The notes beneath the pieces are model-generated. The model was not told the origin of the DNA. It did not search any database and worked only from the letters and a program-made list of their open reading frames with translations. 64,000 nt of DNA, taken from the NCBI GenBank assembly GCA_034509495.1, contig CM067519.1, forward strand, positions 22,014,103 through 22,078,102. The letters are read 5' to 3'. The position numbers were made by a program, and so were the translations under genes. Source of the stretch: Acestrorhynchus altus (lineage: Eukaryota; Chordata; Actinopteri; Characiformes; Acestrorhynchidae). Positions 11,561 through 22,142 of this stretch are shown piece by piece (position 1 is the first letter of the stretch; every line of letters begins with the position of its first letter).

Positions 11561-13114
11561 CCCACACAGCAGGTGTTGGCGTTCCCGAGCTGTTACAAAG
11601 GTGACAAATGCAAACAAGTATCCATGGAGTATGGCAGACAGTTTGACTTGACATTGATATTCTGTATGAAAATATAAAAATGGTTGATGATCTGGGGCAA
11701 TCAATGTTGACATCAAGCAAAACAACATGTAACTGAAGCTATGGAGGATAAAAATAGTGATGGTTTGATTTTGTAGGACGACTCAGCACAGACACTTCAA
11801 ATGCCTGAAACAAAATCATTCCCAGGAGAGTCTGCAAAGTGTGCTCCCATGTAGCTCTGTCCCAACTGACCCATTGTCTCATATCCCTTTCCACATTTTG
11901 ATGTTACAAGAGGTCTTCGCAAGCACCTTCATGGTATTATTTGTACCAGCCCACCCTGATATAACAGACTCAAACAGCCCTGCATGGAAATGCCTGACCT
12001 TTAATGGATGAAGTTTTCTGTTGATTTAATTGTCTTGTCCACACGGTGATGTTTCAGCATGATGTTTCTTCTCCCATTCAAGGCCTTCATCAAATGTTTG
12101 GAAAAGGCCTTGAATGGAGGCTGAAATCAGGGGTGTCACTTGACTGCACAGAGACCACGAGGGGCTTCATTCCGTTGAGTGGAGGGCTTGATTTCTCTTT
12201 CATTTCGGGACCCCCCAGCAGTCAGTTTTGCTTTCATATTGTGGTCAGATCATTAAACAGGGGCCGTGAGCCCTGGAAGCTCAGTCCAGGTGACAGCTCT
12301 GGCTGAAATGCTGTGATTTTGACTAAATAAAGTAATATAAATAAAGTTCTTGCTAAACAACAGGGGTGTTGCTCCTTCTTTATTTAGATTCCTCCTCTCA
12401 TCCTCACCCAAGCTGAGGAATCCCTATTGTGACAATTAATGACCTGGAATTTCATCTACAGAACATCTACCTAGCATCTCTTTGCTACACAAACACAGAT
12501 CAGAGAGTTTAACACAGCAGGACAGCTAGGCTTGCACTTGTTAAACAATCAGTCTGCACAAAATCCTAAAAGGCATCGCCATGCCCATTTTTAGGCATTT
12601 GGCATTCGAGCATGTCTCAGCCACTGTGTTTTTCATGTCTTGTCTATAGATCTATCTGTGAATAGATCTAATTCATTTGTTTGCTGTTCGAAATATGTCT
12701 TTCCCTTCAGCCAATCTATTTATGGAGCTTCTCACAGGATGCTCTGTGAGAAGAGAAGCAGATGTTTCTACTTTCTGTTGAACATACTGTACTTGTACAG
12801 TCCATTTCCTTGTGAACTCTTTGCCTGTGTCCAGTAATGGATTTCTTCCCTAAGTGTGAAAGGAGAGCTTGATCAGGTCATGCCTATTTTGAGCTCTCAC
12901 TCACTTTCAGATGAAGATAGAAAACTGGTATCCATTATTGCTCACTGTTGGAGGTTTCATGAACGTTTGTGTCGCTACACTATAAGACTATACTATTACA
13001 CTTACTATATAATCTTCTCTAAATCTTCACAGTCAGGTTCTTGGTGGACCTGAAGCCTACCCAGAATTATTCAGCACAAAACAACTGGACACAGGTCCAT
13101 TACTAGGTTCCACA
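11561..13114. other. No gene recognised
   Basis: Anonymous sequence. It contains the small perfect hairpin at 12,074-12,117 and several short frames without motifs. Confidence 0.5.
12074..12117. repeat. Perfect 14-bp hairpin
   Basis: ccattcaaggcctt (12,074-12,087) and its exact reverse complement aaggccttgaatgg (12,104-12,117) are separated by 16 bases. It could be the end of an unknown miniature element or simply a hairpin; it is not followed by a T run. Confidence 0.8.
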
Positions 13115-13400
13115 CCCTTGATGCACCAAGGGGTTCTTTAATAAGCCTTTTCCACCAAATGAAATCTGGAGTTCTTGGACTGGTTCCATATATGAGCATT
13201 TAAGAACCTTTAAGAACTTGAATTTACACCCAAATAATGGAACCAAACATATGTCACAGAATAGGTCATAAGAAGATGGAATTGAGAAGATCGCGATGAA
13301 CTTTTGGGGATAAGAAGACATAGAAGACTGGAAAAGCACCCAAGACTGGAAGAGTGACACCATACAAAAATCACTTTTGGATCCACAAAGAACCATGTGT
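13115..13400. repeat. GGTTCTT/AAGAACC palindromic element, diverged copy
   Basis: Words such as aaggggttctttaataag, ctggttcc, taagaacctttaagaac and cacaaagaacc recur, with 'cttttggatccacaaagaac' toward the right end. The layout is that of the complete palindrome at 19.8-20.2 kb but the arms are decayed. Confidence 0.55.
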
Positions 13401-13587
13401 AAATTATTCTTCTATGATAGGAGGATTAAATTTTTATTTAGGATTACATTTTATTTATGTTGAAATATGATTAAATCTCACTCTGAAAGGGGTGGCCAAA
13501 CACTCTGCTGCTACTCTAGTGAATCATTAGTTTGGTTATCGTTAATTTTCCCAGTTAACCAGTAACAAAAAACAAGATGAACCTCCT

Positions 13588-13624
13588 TGAGTAGGTGTCC
13601 CAATAATTTTGTCCATATAGTGTA
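13588..13624 (+). repeat. Terminal fragment of a Tc1-derived miniature element
   Basis: gtaggtgtcccaataatttt followed by gtccatatagtgta is the terminal inverted repeat seen at 17,840-17,869. Only this end is recognisable. Confidence 0.7.
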
Positions 13625-14032
13625 ACTTCAAAAAGTGAACATACCTTGACGGACTGGCTGCTTTCAAGTGAAAAATGATGTAAATGTGATGTTTGACTGA
13701 ACTACGTATCACTTTAATTTCACACATGTTCGGACCAATAGATCACCCATATCTGTCTGCTGTATCAGGAGACAACACCCCACAGACAGACCGAGCCCCA
13801 GTCCACTCCATCCTGCTTCTGCTTCAAAGTGCATCCTCTGCTTTTATGAGCCCACTGTTCTCATTGAACATGACACAAATGTGACACATGGAATCACATA
13901 CAACATTTACCACCGCCCCCAACACACACACATGCATACATGCACACACACACACAGCCAGACACAGGAAACCATAGTGCAGACAGCCAGCAGCCGCATC
14001 ATCAACATCATCTTCCCGTTGCCCCGGCTGCC

Positions 14033-14046
14033 GTTGCCATGGCAAC
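14033..14046. promoter_or_regulatory. Perfect palindromic RFX X-box
   Basis: GTTGCCATGGCAAC fits the X-box consensus GTNRCC-N(0-3)-RGYAAC on both strands. RFX factors bind such sites, for example at ciliary gene promoters; that is family knowledge. The site lies in a GC-richer patch (13,975-14,130) with a short CA tract to its left. No exon was found beside it, so function is unproven. Confidence 0.5.
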
Positions 14047-14310
14047 CTGGCCATGATGTCCAACCCTTTGGAGGGAGGCAAAGGAGGGAAAATGGAGATA
14101 CTCACTCAGAAGCCGGGGCTTTCCTCCTTAGAGGTGTGCCCATCATGGCAGCAGCCTCTTCTCTCTCTCTTTCCCCCTCTCTCTCTCTGGAGCAGTCTTC
14201 CACACTGTTGTCACTGTCTCCTTCACCTTGTGGAACTGAGAGTTCCTGCAGAATCAGTCAGATGCTGGGTGGCAGCGAGTAGAAAGCATGTCCTCCGCCT
14301 AGCCTGCAGG

Positions 14311-14313
14311 AGA

Positions 14314-14344
<31 letters not shown>

Positions 14345-14367
14345 GAGAGAGAGATAGAGAGAGAGAA
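14311..14367 (+). repeat. (GA)n microsatellite
   Basis: Imperfect GA tract with a C and a T interruption. A short CT tract lies at 14,159-14,187. Confidence 0.95.
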
Positions 14368-14682
14368 ATGAAGGAGGGAGGGGTCTACGTTTATTACTAC
14401 AGGCAGCATCTAACCTTGACCGTCTCATGCACCATAGACTGATGATGATGTTCCAGAAGTTTCTTTATTGTAATGAATAAAATATACAGTATATAAATCA
14501 CAAATCAAACGTTCACCCATTCATAGGTGGCAGGTAGGAGCCCAGAGTATCAAACTCATTTAATGTACATATAGCCACTGGTACGACTGTATAAACAGCC
14601 ACAATGCTATTTTTAAACAATCATTTTCCATTTTGTAGGTCTATGGCCACAGTCGTGGGCAGCTGTGGCCTGAAGGAAAATT

Positions 14683-14747
14683 TCCAGCCAACAGCATCCT
14701 GTGGACACTGATGGAGGACGAGAGGATGACCAACACAAACTGTGCAC
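14683..14747 (-). repeat. Central fragment of the fold-back family
   Basis: 'ccagccaacagcatcctgtg', 'ggacgagaggatgacc' and 'cacaaactgtgcac' are the reverse complement of the central region of the fold-back element near 36,200-36,250. The piece stands alone, 70 bases before a Tc1 transposase remnant. Confidence 0.65.
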
Positions 14748-14814
14748 AAAGAAAAGAGTCTTTCTGATTTCTCTGATTTTAGCTATTTTTCTCATTTGAA
14801 GATAGCTGGCCTTG

Positions 14815-15065
14815 TGACGAACTCGTGACAATATGGACAGATGAGACCAAAATAGATCTTTTTGGAGAACGAATGTTTGTAGAAAGGGAAACACTACATT
14901 CTGGCATAAAAAAACCTTATCCCATCTGTAAAACATGGTGGTGGTAGTATCATAGTTTGGGCCTGTTTTGATGCATCTGGTCCAGGACAGCTTGCCATCA
15001 TTGATGGAACAATGTATTCTGAATTATACCAGCAAATTCTAAGATATGAGATATGAAGCCTAGAA
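14815..15065 (+). pseudogene. Tc1-type transposase fragment (catalytic core, part)
   Basis: Plus-strand translation reads WTDETKIDLFGE (about 14,838-14,873), which carries the first catalytic aspartate, then LIPSVKHGGGSIIVWACF (about 14,917-14,970) and DASGPGQLAIIDGTM with ELYQQIL (to about 15,042). A one-base shift near 14,905 and a stop soon after QQIL break it. The second catalytic motif and the C terminus are absent. The spelling matches the family whose 5' end is found, in opposite orientation, at 57,201-57,656. Confidence 0.85.
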
Positions 15066-15693
15066 AATGACGTGCAGCTGCTCACAAAGTGTGGATCTCA
15101 GGTTGTCGGAGTAAGGATCTGTACATGCTCCCATGCTACAATTCACTCAACTCATTTGTAGGCAAGATACTTGGTATGGTATGAATGTTTATTACTAGTT
15201 TATTCTAATATCTCCAGTACAGAACTATGAATAAGCGCTGAATAAGCCCTACAGTTAACACATAAATAATAAAGAAATGAAATAAATGATTCACATTTTT
15301 GTACCAACAAAGTGATTGAACTCTTCTGGATGGAACATTACAAATATGTTGCTGCTTAAAAGTTTCATCTGAGGTGAGGTCAGTATGTGAAGTCAGTGGG
15401 TGAGGTCAATGTCTAAGGTGCCAACAATCGTTTTCAAGCCAAGTTCAGAAATCACTTCGAGTGAACTCTTTAGGGGTGTGCCAAAAGCAAAATAGTCATC
15501 AAGTACAGGCTACAGTCAGTTTCGGAGAATGTGTTTGGGTCATTCCATATAAAGTGCTATGCAATCCTGAACATGTGTCTTGTATTTAACATGAAGGTCC
15601 ATCATAAATGTTACATGTCCATTGTTTTTTTTTTTTTAAATCTACACCTAAAATGCAAATACTAGCTATTATAATATTAATGTAAATTATGAA
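15066..15693. other. No gene recognised
   Basis: Anonymous sequence with a short T run at about 15,627-15,638. Confidence 0.5.
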
Positions 15694-15831
15694 TGTGTCT
15701 GAGTGGTGCAACAGTCTAAGCGTTGGACCTATCCTTGAAAGATCAGAAGTCAGTTCCCTGCAAATCCCACAACTTTCATTACCCAGAAGTCCAAGAATGC
15801 ATAATTGCTCTATTTGCGTGGACAGGATGGT
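15694..15831 (+). mobile_element. SINE fragment
   Basis: tRNA-like head 'gagtggtgcaacagtctaag' with 'agatcagaagtcagttccc' in the place of the B box, then 'cccagaagtccaagaatgca' and 'taattgctctatttgcgtgg', which resemble the body of the SINE at 9,010-9,362. The 3' part is missing. Confidence 0.6.
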
Positions 15832-15890
15832 CAATATATGTCCACATGGGTGTGATCAACCTTTCTAATGAATGCATTCAGCTACTTTAA
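15832..15890 (+). mobile_element. Tc1-derived miniature element, 5' part (split by a LINE)
   Basis: Begins with a decayed terminal repeat 'caatatatgtccacatggg' and continues 'ctttctaatgaatgcattca' + gctactttaa, then stops abruptly. The continuation of the same element is found at 17,537. Compare the uninterrupted, diverged copy at 56,636-57,200. Confidence 0.75.
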
Positions 15891-17536
15891 ATCAAATCAA
15901 GTCAAAAAGTACGTTTATTTTCACAGGTGTAAGGGTGAATGAAAAAAAAAGTCCCTTGCAGTAGTAAAACTGAAGGATAGAAAATAAAAATACAAAATAA
16001 AGATAAAAAACATAGATACATGTAATATAAATAGAGTATTTACACATTTACTTACATTATACATGCATTATTACACTGAACATACATCATTGCACTGTAG
16101 ATATTCTGTGCATATAGAAACTATAGATACTATAAGAATGTTTGCATTATATTTACATGCACTGGGTATAGAATTACATGCAGCTGTGGTGTGAGAAGGT
16201 GTAGGAATGTCTTTGGTAGGTGCAGTGGGAGACGGTCTTTGATGGGTGTAGTGTAATTGAGCAGCTAGTTGCTGCTCCAGTAGTAAGTAAAGTGCAGCTT
16301 CAAATAGACCTTATGTGGTGTGAAAGAGTGATGATGTGATGAGAGAGGTGAGATAGGTTATGACTAGCTGTGGACTGGAACACTGAGCTAATGACTGTTT
16401 AACAGCCTGGTTCTGGTTCTCATGCTTCTGTATCTCCTACTGCTGGGCAGCTTTGAGAACAGGTAGTGGCGTGGGTGTGTGGAGTCCATTAAAATCCTCC
16501 TGGTCTTCCTCAGAGAGTGACTGGCATATAAATCCAGAAGGTTTGGGAGTTGAACCTTGGTGATGCGCTGGGCACTGCAGATTTCTCTCTTGAGAGCGGT
16601 GCAGCTCCCATACCAGGTGGTGATGCAGCCTGTCAGGATGCTCTCCACTGTGCAGGTGTAGAATATCCTCAGGATGCAAGGATTCCACTTCAGCCTCCTG
16701 AGGTAGAAGAGGTGCTGTTGTGCCTTCTTTACCACCTGTGTGGTGGGCTCCGACTATGTCAGCTCCTCACAGATGTAAACACCATGAAACTTGATTCTTC
16801 TGACCCTCACCACTGTGGTCCCATCGATAGAGACAGGGAGGTGCTCTCCCTCCTTCTTCCTGTCCACCATCAGATCCTTGGACATGCTGACATTTAGAGA
16901 GAGGTTGTTTGTCTGGCTTCTGTGTGTCTGTGTGTGACCTTCTCTCTATAGGCTGCCTTTTTGACACTGGAGATCAGGCCTATGATTGTTGTGTCATCCA
17001 CAATTTTAACAGTGAGCTGTGTCTGGCTGTGCAGTCGTGGGTGTACAGGGAGTACAGAAGTGGGATGAGCACACAGCCCTGAGGTGCTCCGTTGTTGAGG
17101 GTCAGTGAGGAGGATGTGTTTCTGCCTCACCACCTGCCGATTGCCTATTTAGAAGTTTAGGATCCAGATGCACAGAGAGCTGTTCAGACCCAGATACCCT
17201 GAGCTTCATGTCGAGCCTCGGGGAAAGGATGGTGTTGAATGCTGAACTGTAGTTCACACAGCCTTCTCACATACATGTTCTTTTTGTCCAGATGGCAGAG
17301 TGCAGTTTTCCCGGACTTAAAAGCAGTGATTCTTGCATCCAGATCTGTGCAAAATGCACAATTAAGCCACAGATTCTGATTGGATTAAACTTAAACTGTC
17401 TTTGTCTTAAACTACATCCTCTATGCACTTTCTGATGCATGACTGAATGACTGAATCAGCAACCTCATCAATGCTCTTAGATGAATCATGGAAGATCTCC
17501 CAGTCTGTGTGATCAAAACAGTCCTGGAGCACAGAG
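15891..17536 (-). mobile_element. LINE (non-LTR retrotransposon) copy inserted in a miniature element
   Basis: A 1,646-bp insertion bounded exactly by the two halves of a Tc1-derived element. Read on the minus strand it has a 5'-truncated, internally deleted ORF2 (see next entry), about 500 bases of 3' untranslated sequence (15,891-16,390) and a short terminal 'ttgatttgat' tail rather than a long poly-A. No target-site duplication is evident. The exact clade (jockey, I, CR1/L2 or Rex-like) cannot be decided by eye. Confidence 0.8.
16388..17529 (-). pseudogene. LINE ORF2 reverse-transcriptase pseudogene
   Basis: LINE ORF2 proteins nick target DNA and reverse-transcribe the element RNA into it. 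On the minus strand, with frameshifts, I read LQDCFDHTDWEIF (17,491-17,529), the linker preceding the polymerase; AFKSGKTA (about 17,302-17,325); LDKKNMYVRRL (about 17,262-17,296); NYSSAFNT (17,231-17,254, normally DYSSAFNT, so the motif A aspartate is lost); GAPQGCVL (17,068-17,091); VDDTT (16,987-17,001, the DD of the F/YADD motif kept); LNVSMSKDLMVD (about 16,853-16,890); and the C-terminal CTVESILTGCITTWYG (about 16,600-16,650) and RRYRSMRTRTRLLN (about 16,391-16,440). The jump from AFKSGKTA to LDKKN indicates an internal deletion of the fingers region. Confidence 0.85.
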
Positions 17537-17869
17537 GTTGCAAGCATTGTTGACCCAGATATGCAAATGCACACACAGCTTGTCCAGGCCCTGTCCAGGA
17601 CTATACAGAGCAGATAAACATTAAGCTATTGGCACCATGTCTAATGCTTAGACTACGAGGGCTAAGAGGGCACTGAGCTGTGGAGCAGAGGAACTGTGTT
17701 CTCTGGAATGATGGTGCTCCATCCAGTACTTTTGGGATGAAGTGGGTGATCATCCCTCCTAGTGCTCAGAAATCTAGTAGAAAGAATTTAGATACAGTTA
17801 AAGTACCTGTGGGTTTCAAAGGAAAGAGTGAAGGAGCAGGGGTCCCATTACTTTTGTCCATATAGTGTA
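17537..17869 (+). mobile_element. Tc1-derived miniature element, 3' part
   Basis: Resumes with gttgcaagcattgttgac and 'gatatgcaaatgcacacaca', and continues through 'attggcaccatgtctaatgc', 'ctgagctgtggagcagagga', 'ctgtgttctctggaatgatg' and 'gctccatccagtacttttgg' to the terminal repeat 'cttttgtccatatagtgta'. The middle words derive from a Tc1 transposase gene (the W-x-S-D-E region), but no usable frame remains. Confidence 0.8.
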
Positions 17870-18231
17870 TGTGTAATGTTAGACAGCAAGGCCAACTGTT
17901 AGCTGACATAACAGAGTAACTGCAACTGAATACACTGTGTCCGAGGTATTTGTACTGTAAAGAAATATGAAATAGAGTAGAAGCATTTCACCAAGCTTTT
18001 GATTAAATGTGTTTTTGATTTCTTTATAATTATTAATGACAACATTTCCATCAAAACTTCACAATGTATAGATTTGAGAATTCTATTAATGTATAATAGA
18101 TCAACACTTTATTTTCGCATTATGGTGTCACTGCATACTGTTGTCAATGTCCCTGCATAAGGCTGCATAGTAGGGGCACAAGCATGCTTCAGCATTTCCT
18201 TCCATGTCTCTGGAGGTGATTTATTAGCATG

Positions 18232-18234
<3 letters not shown>
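17870..18234. other. No gene recognised
   Basis: Anonymous AT-rich sequence between the miniature element and a GT microsatellite. Confidence 0.5.

Positions 18235-18292
<58 letters not shown>
18235..18292 (+). repeat. (GT)n microsatellite
   Basis: Twenty-nine GT units. The His/Thr-repeat frame on the opposite strand is an artefact of it. Confidence 0.97.
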
Positions 18293-18293
<1 letters not shown>

Positions 18294-18764
18294 TGTTAGT
18301 ATGCTGGCAGTTTGGTGCAGGTGGTAGAGGGCCAGCTGCCACCTGTCACCTCAACTGCCCAATCAGAGCACTGCATTCAGCCTCACAGCCTCTAAAATAA
18401 TGCCAGGGGCAACAAGTTGCACACTGGGTACAAACAGGTGAAATAAACATGCCAGGGTTAGTTTACTGGTGGGGTTGTAGAGCAGGGTGAGGTTTGTGTA
18501 TCTGTGAGGACCATTACAGGGGACATTTGCCAAATTTTTCCCACCATTACGCCAAAGTTAGCATCCTTCAAACTGACGGATTAAGTCATTACACTCTTTC
18601 ATCAAACTCTATCGAGACGCTGAACAACCCAAGAGCTGCATTTTGCAGGCAGTTACATGCTGGTGTTCTAGGCTTTATATCTCAGGAACAGAGTAACCTG
18701 CAGACATAATTCACATACCCCAACAAACTGCTGGTGGTCTCATGGTGGATCATTGCGATGAATT

Positions 18765-19200
18765 ATCAGTTCACCCAGAATCCAGTTAGAAAACAAATCA
18801 AATTCACTCGTTTCCAACTGAATTAAATCTCACTGCTCTCTCCACCTGTACATGCTCAACCTGCATACAGACTCGGACTGATCAGTAAGTGGGTGGGGCT
18901 CATGATATCGCTGACCCAGATATTGGGTTATAGTGGAGAAAGTGAAGGAAGGATGCAGTTTGCACTCTTTCTTTGTTTTATTGCACTTGGGAGGATAAAT
19001 CTCCAACAGTATTTCTGAGAGGTAAAGTGTTTTTAGTTCTTATAAGCAAAAATGAAATTGAGTAACCTAGGACAACTGGCATGTGTGACTGTCTCCTATA
19101 AACATTTTTCTATTTTTTGGGAAATAAAAGTGTCGAACTATGAAAACATCCCATGAAATGTGACTAGTTAATAGTTTAATAGCCTTAAATTAGGGTCAGC
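18765..19200 (-). repeat. RepA dispersed repeat, copy 3
   Basis: On the minus strand: 'aaaatgtttataggagacag', 'tgcttataagaactaaaaac', 'tttacctctcagaaatactg', 'ctataacccaatatctgggt', 'cagcgatatcatgagcccca', 'ctgatcagtccgagtctgta', 'tgcaggttgagcatgtacag' and 'cagttggaaacgagtgaatt'. This copy lacks the central AT-rich part present in copies 2, 4 and 5 but keeps both flanking parts. The 5' flank (tcatagttcgacactttta) is shared with copy 6 at 59.2-59.5 kb. Confidence 0.8.
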
Positions 19201-19511
19201 ATACATTCTCTTTGTCCCACCACCCGACTGAATGTGTAGCATGCATATTCTCTCGTACGCTGTATCTGCATGAAAAGAGTTGAACAACATGAATTGTTTT
19301 GAGACAGCAACAATCAGCGCTTTCTTCTAATTGTGACCAAGAGGCTACAAAGAAGTCTTTATAAGACTTCTGAAGACCTGTCTATCCTTGGATGCAGCTT
19401 AAGCTTCGTAATGCCGCTATTGTGTCCATGGATTTGTACAGCTTTAAACATGTTTAAGCCCCTATTTAAGTCCCTCCTTCTCACCATCACTACAGGTCTG
19501 TACATACATCT

Positions 19512-19702
19512 GGGGTCACCAACCCTGCTCCAGGACAGGTCACTTCCTGCACACTTTACATCCAACCCTAACCCGACCACACCTGATCCAACTAAACACT
19601 GCCTTCAGAAGTTCTTGATTGGGTGAATAGGGTGTGTTACATTTTGGTTGGAGTTGAAACCTGCAGCAAGGCAGCTCTCCAGGAGCAGAGTTGCTGACCC
19701 CT
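19512..19702. mobile_element. Short palindromic miniature element ('tcaccaaccctgctcc' family)
   Basis: The left end ggggtcaccaaccctgctcc and the right end ggagcagagttgctgacccc are imperfect reverse complements about 190 bases apart; the interior has 'cacacctgatccaac' and 'cttgattgggtga'. Related fragments occur at 23,315, 26,736, 39,573 and 48,889. Non-coding; probably a non-autonomous DNA element. Confidence 0.65.
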
Positions 19703-19810
19703 GAACTATATCAACCATTGGTCAAACTGGTTCCCATCACAGCTGAATGAGTTCCTTTTTCATTTCATTCATGCAGTGTATAGTTCATAGTCTATATACT
19801 ATATACATAG

Positions 19811-20165
19811 TAAAATGATGGTTCTTCAAGGGTTCTTTAGTAAAGAGCATGGTTCAAAGAGCCCTTTGTATTTTCAAAGGGTTCTACAGATTGATGAGAA
19901 ATCTGCTGTACAGGGTACTATATAGAACCTTTTGGATAAGGATTCTATATGGCATGAACAAGGGTTCTCCTATTATTACACGTTTGACATCCACAGCAGA
20001 ACCTATAGATTCTATTTAGAACCTTCTACAGTGTTTTCTCCATCAATCTGAAGAACCCTTTTAAGAACCCTTTATTCAAGCCAAAGGTTCTTTGAGTGTT
20101 CATGGTTCTATATATAGAACACTTTTCTTTACTGAGGAACCCTTGAAGAACCCTCATTTTTAACA
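19811..20165. mobile_element. Complete palindromic GGTTCTT/AAGAACC miniature element
   Basis: The left arm reads 'gatggttcttcaagggttct', 'ttagtaaagagcatggttc', 'gggttctacagattgatgag'. The right arm ends 'catcaatctgaagaaccctt', 'gaacacttttctttactgag', 'gaacccttgaagaaccctca'. Each block of one arm has its reverse complement in the other, so almost the whole 355 bp can fold into one hairpin. Related decayed copies: 3,921, 13,115 and 63,655. Confidence 0.8.
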
Positions 20166-20540
20166 GTGAATAGTACTGTATATAGCTTTCCCCCATTACT
20201 TAATGCTGCAAAATACTTTTTGACTCCTGACACACATTTGTCTTCCCCTAGAGGACAAATCAAAGGTCACGGTTAGCTTGAGGCCTAAGGAATTGTGCAT
20301 GCCAGTGTGTCACACACTTGGATGTTTGAGATTATGGCAGCATTTTATCAGTGCCTGGAATTTAAGTAGGCCTTTTTTAAGGTGTCTACTCTTCCATAAT
20401 CTTTTTTGTAGGTGTTGTATTTTTAAGACAGCCTCACCATCTGGAACTCATCACTGGTGGTTTTAAAAATGATGAGCTATGGAAAGCAGCTGGTTTAAAT
20501 GAATACATCTGTGTATGAATATATAATAAATTAATAAAGA
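20166..20540. other. No gene recognised
   Basis: Anonymous sequence; the frame at 20,278-20,466 shows no motif. Confidence 0.5.
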
Positions 20541-20876
20541 TACACTATATGTCCAAAAAAAAAGTCTCCAGTAGTCTAGAGAAGTAATTCTCAGACCGTT
20601 CCACATGAACCTTCAGGTGGAGCACGTTTTTGCTCTATTCTTATGTTTTGAGCACAGAAGGAAAAATCTCGTCCATCTACAGGGTCCCTGAGGACCAGTG
20701 GGATAAAGGGTTACAAGGCCCACCAATATGGGGCTGTGGGGTAGAGTAACTGTATTCTCTGGATTATTTAAGCTCCATCCAGTATCTCTGGTGTGAGGTG
20801 GAATGTCGTTTGCAAACCAGAAGGAATCATCCAACATCAGCACATGACCTCACTAATGTGTTTGTGTATGCAATCA
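20541..20876 (+). mobile_element. Tc1-derived miniature element, variant copy
   Basis: Starts with tacactatatgtcc, the Tc1-type terminal repeat, and contains 'gtaactgtattctctggatt', 'ctccatccagtatctctggt', 'gaatcatccaacatcagcac' and 'atgacctcactaatgtgttt', all decayed transposase-gene words. It lacks the other end. Confidence 0.65.
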
Positions 20877-21731
20877 AATTACACCGATAGTGTGAAGCCC
20901 AATAAGAAGAGACGTATATATACAGAAATCTTTCAGAAAGATTTCAGAAGAAACACTGGATAAGCTTGTGTCTTCAGCCTTATGGATATTGATATATCAG
21001 TGTCAGTGCATCAATATTTCCTTTGGGTACAGTTTTAATAAGGCCTTCCTTCTGAAATATGACTCTTCCAGCATGTCATGACCTACAAAGTCTAATCCAC
21101 TGCATGCAACCATCAATTATCTTTGATTTCCATTTATTAAATAATGTCAGATCAACTGAATCAGGCTCTGATCTTATGATCCAGTCCAGATGTGTTTCTC
21201 TGAAAGCATGTGAGGTAAGGCCCATCATAAAGACTGGGAGTCTGGAAGTGTGGGTTGATAATATCAGATTCATCTGTATGCTGTCCTCAACGGTCATACA
21301 GTTCTGCCCTTAAATACTCCTTCAGAGCATTTAACTGAGGAATACATGTATTAATGTTTATGAAGGTACAACATTTATTCATCACATACGATTATTAAGA
21401 GACTGTTATAGGTTTGGTTCCACATTTTTTGTATTTGCATGGATTTGATCAAATCCACCAGTAGTGGTCACCAACATTAACCGACATCTGAAAATATTAA
21501 ATTCCAAGGTCACTAAACGGATTGTAGCTGGTGTTCTTTTGAGGTCTTCATGTCAGCTTGATTTTGAGAAGAGAGAAGAGATGGTAGTTAAGCAGTCAGT
21601 TAGTGACTTAGTTTAGCATGGATACCAGCTTGATAACACCCATATGTTCAGATTTGTTTTATGGTTAAACTGGCAAAAGCAAAGTTAACCAGCAAAATAC
21701 CAGTGGGCTGCTATGGGTGTGTGGGTGGGTG
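20877..21731. other. No gene recognised
   Basis: Anonymous sequence; overlapping antisense frames at 21,059-21,313 have no motifs. Confidence 0.5.
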
Positions 21732-21930
<199 letters not shown>

Positions 21931-21994
21931 CAATGTGTTTAGATTTTATCAAACACTTCACACTACAGTTGCCATATAGAGTAAAAAACAATTA

Positions 21995-21995
<1 letters not shown>

Positions 21996-22034
<39 letters not shown>
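21996..22034 (+). repeat. (AAT)n microsatellite
   Basis: About 13 AAT units. Confidence 0.95.
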
Positions 22035-22038
<4 letters not shown>

Positions 22039-22079
22039 TTAATATTTCATGGTTGGATTAATGATTCACCTGAGAAGAG

Positions 22080-22142
22080 GGTGAGAGAGAAAGAGAGATA
22101 GACACAGACAAAAAAGAGAGAGAGAGAGAAAGAGAGAAAGAC
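22080..22142 (+). repeat. Impure (GA)n tract
   Basis: Purine-rich tract of gagaga and aaagaga blocks broken by short cacaga insertions. Confidence 0.8.

Noticed and set aside
11273..11728. 151-codon minus-strand frame as a host gene
   Set aside because: Its C-terminal half matches Tc1-type transposase order and continues, frameshifted, into the catalytic core at lower coordinates.
13824..14105. Minus-strand frame around the X-box considered as a coding exon
   Set aside because: It continues into a CA tract (Cys/Val/His run) and lacks convincing splice sites. Only the RFX-type site is reported.
16550..16897. 115-codon plus-strand frame
   Set aside because: It is the antisense shadow of the LINE ORF2 remnant read on the minus strand.
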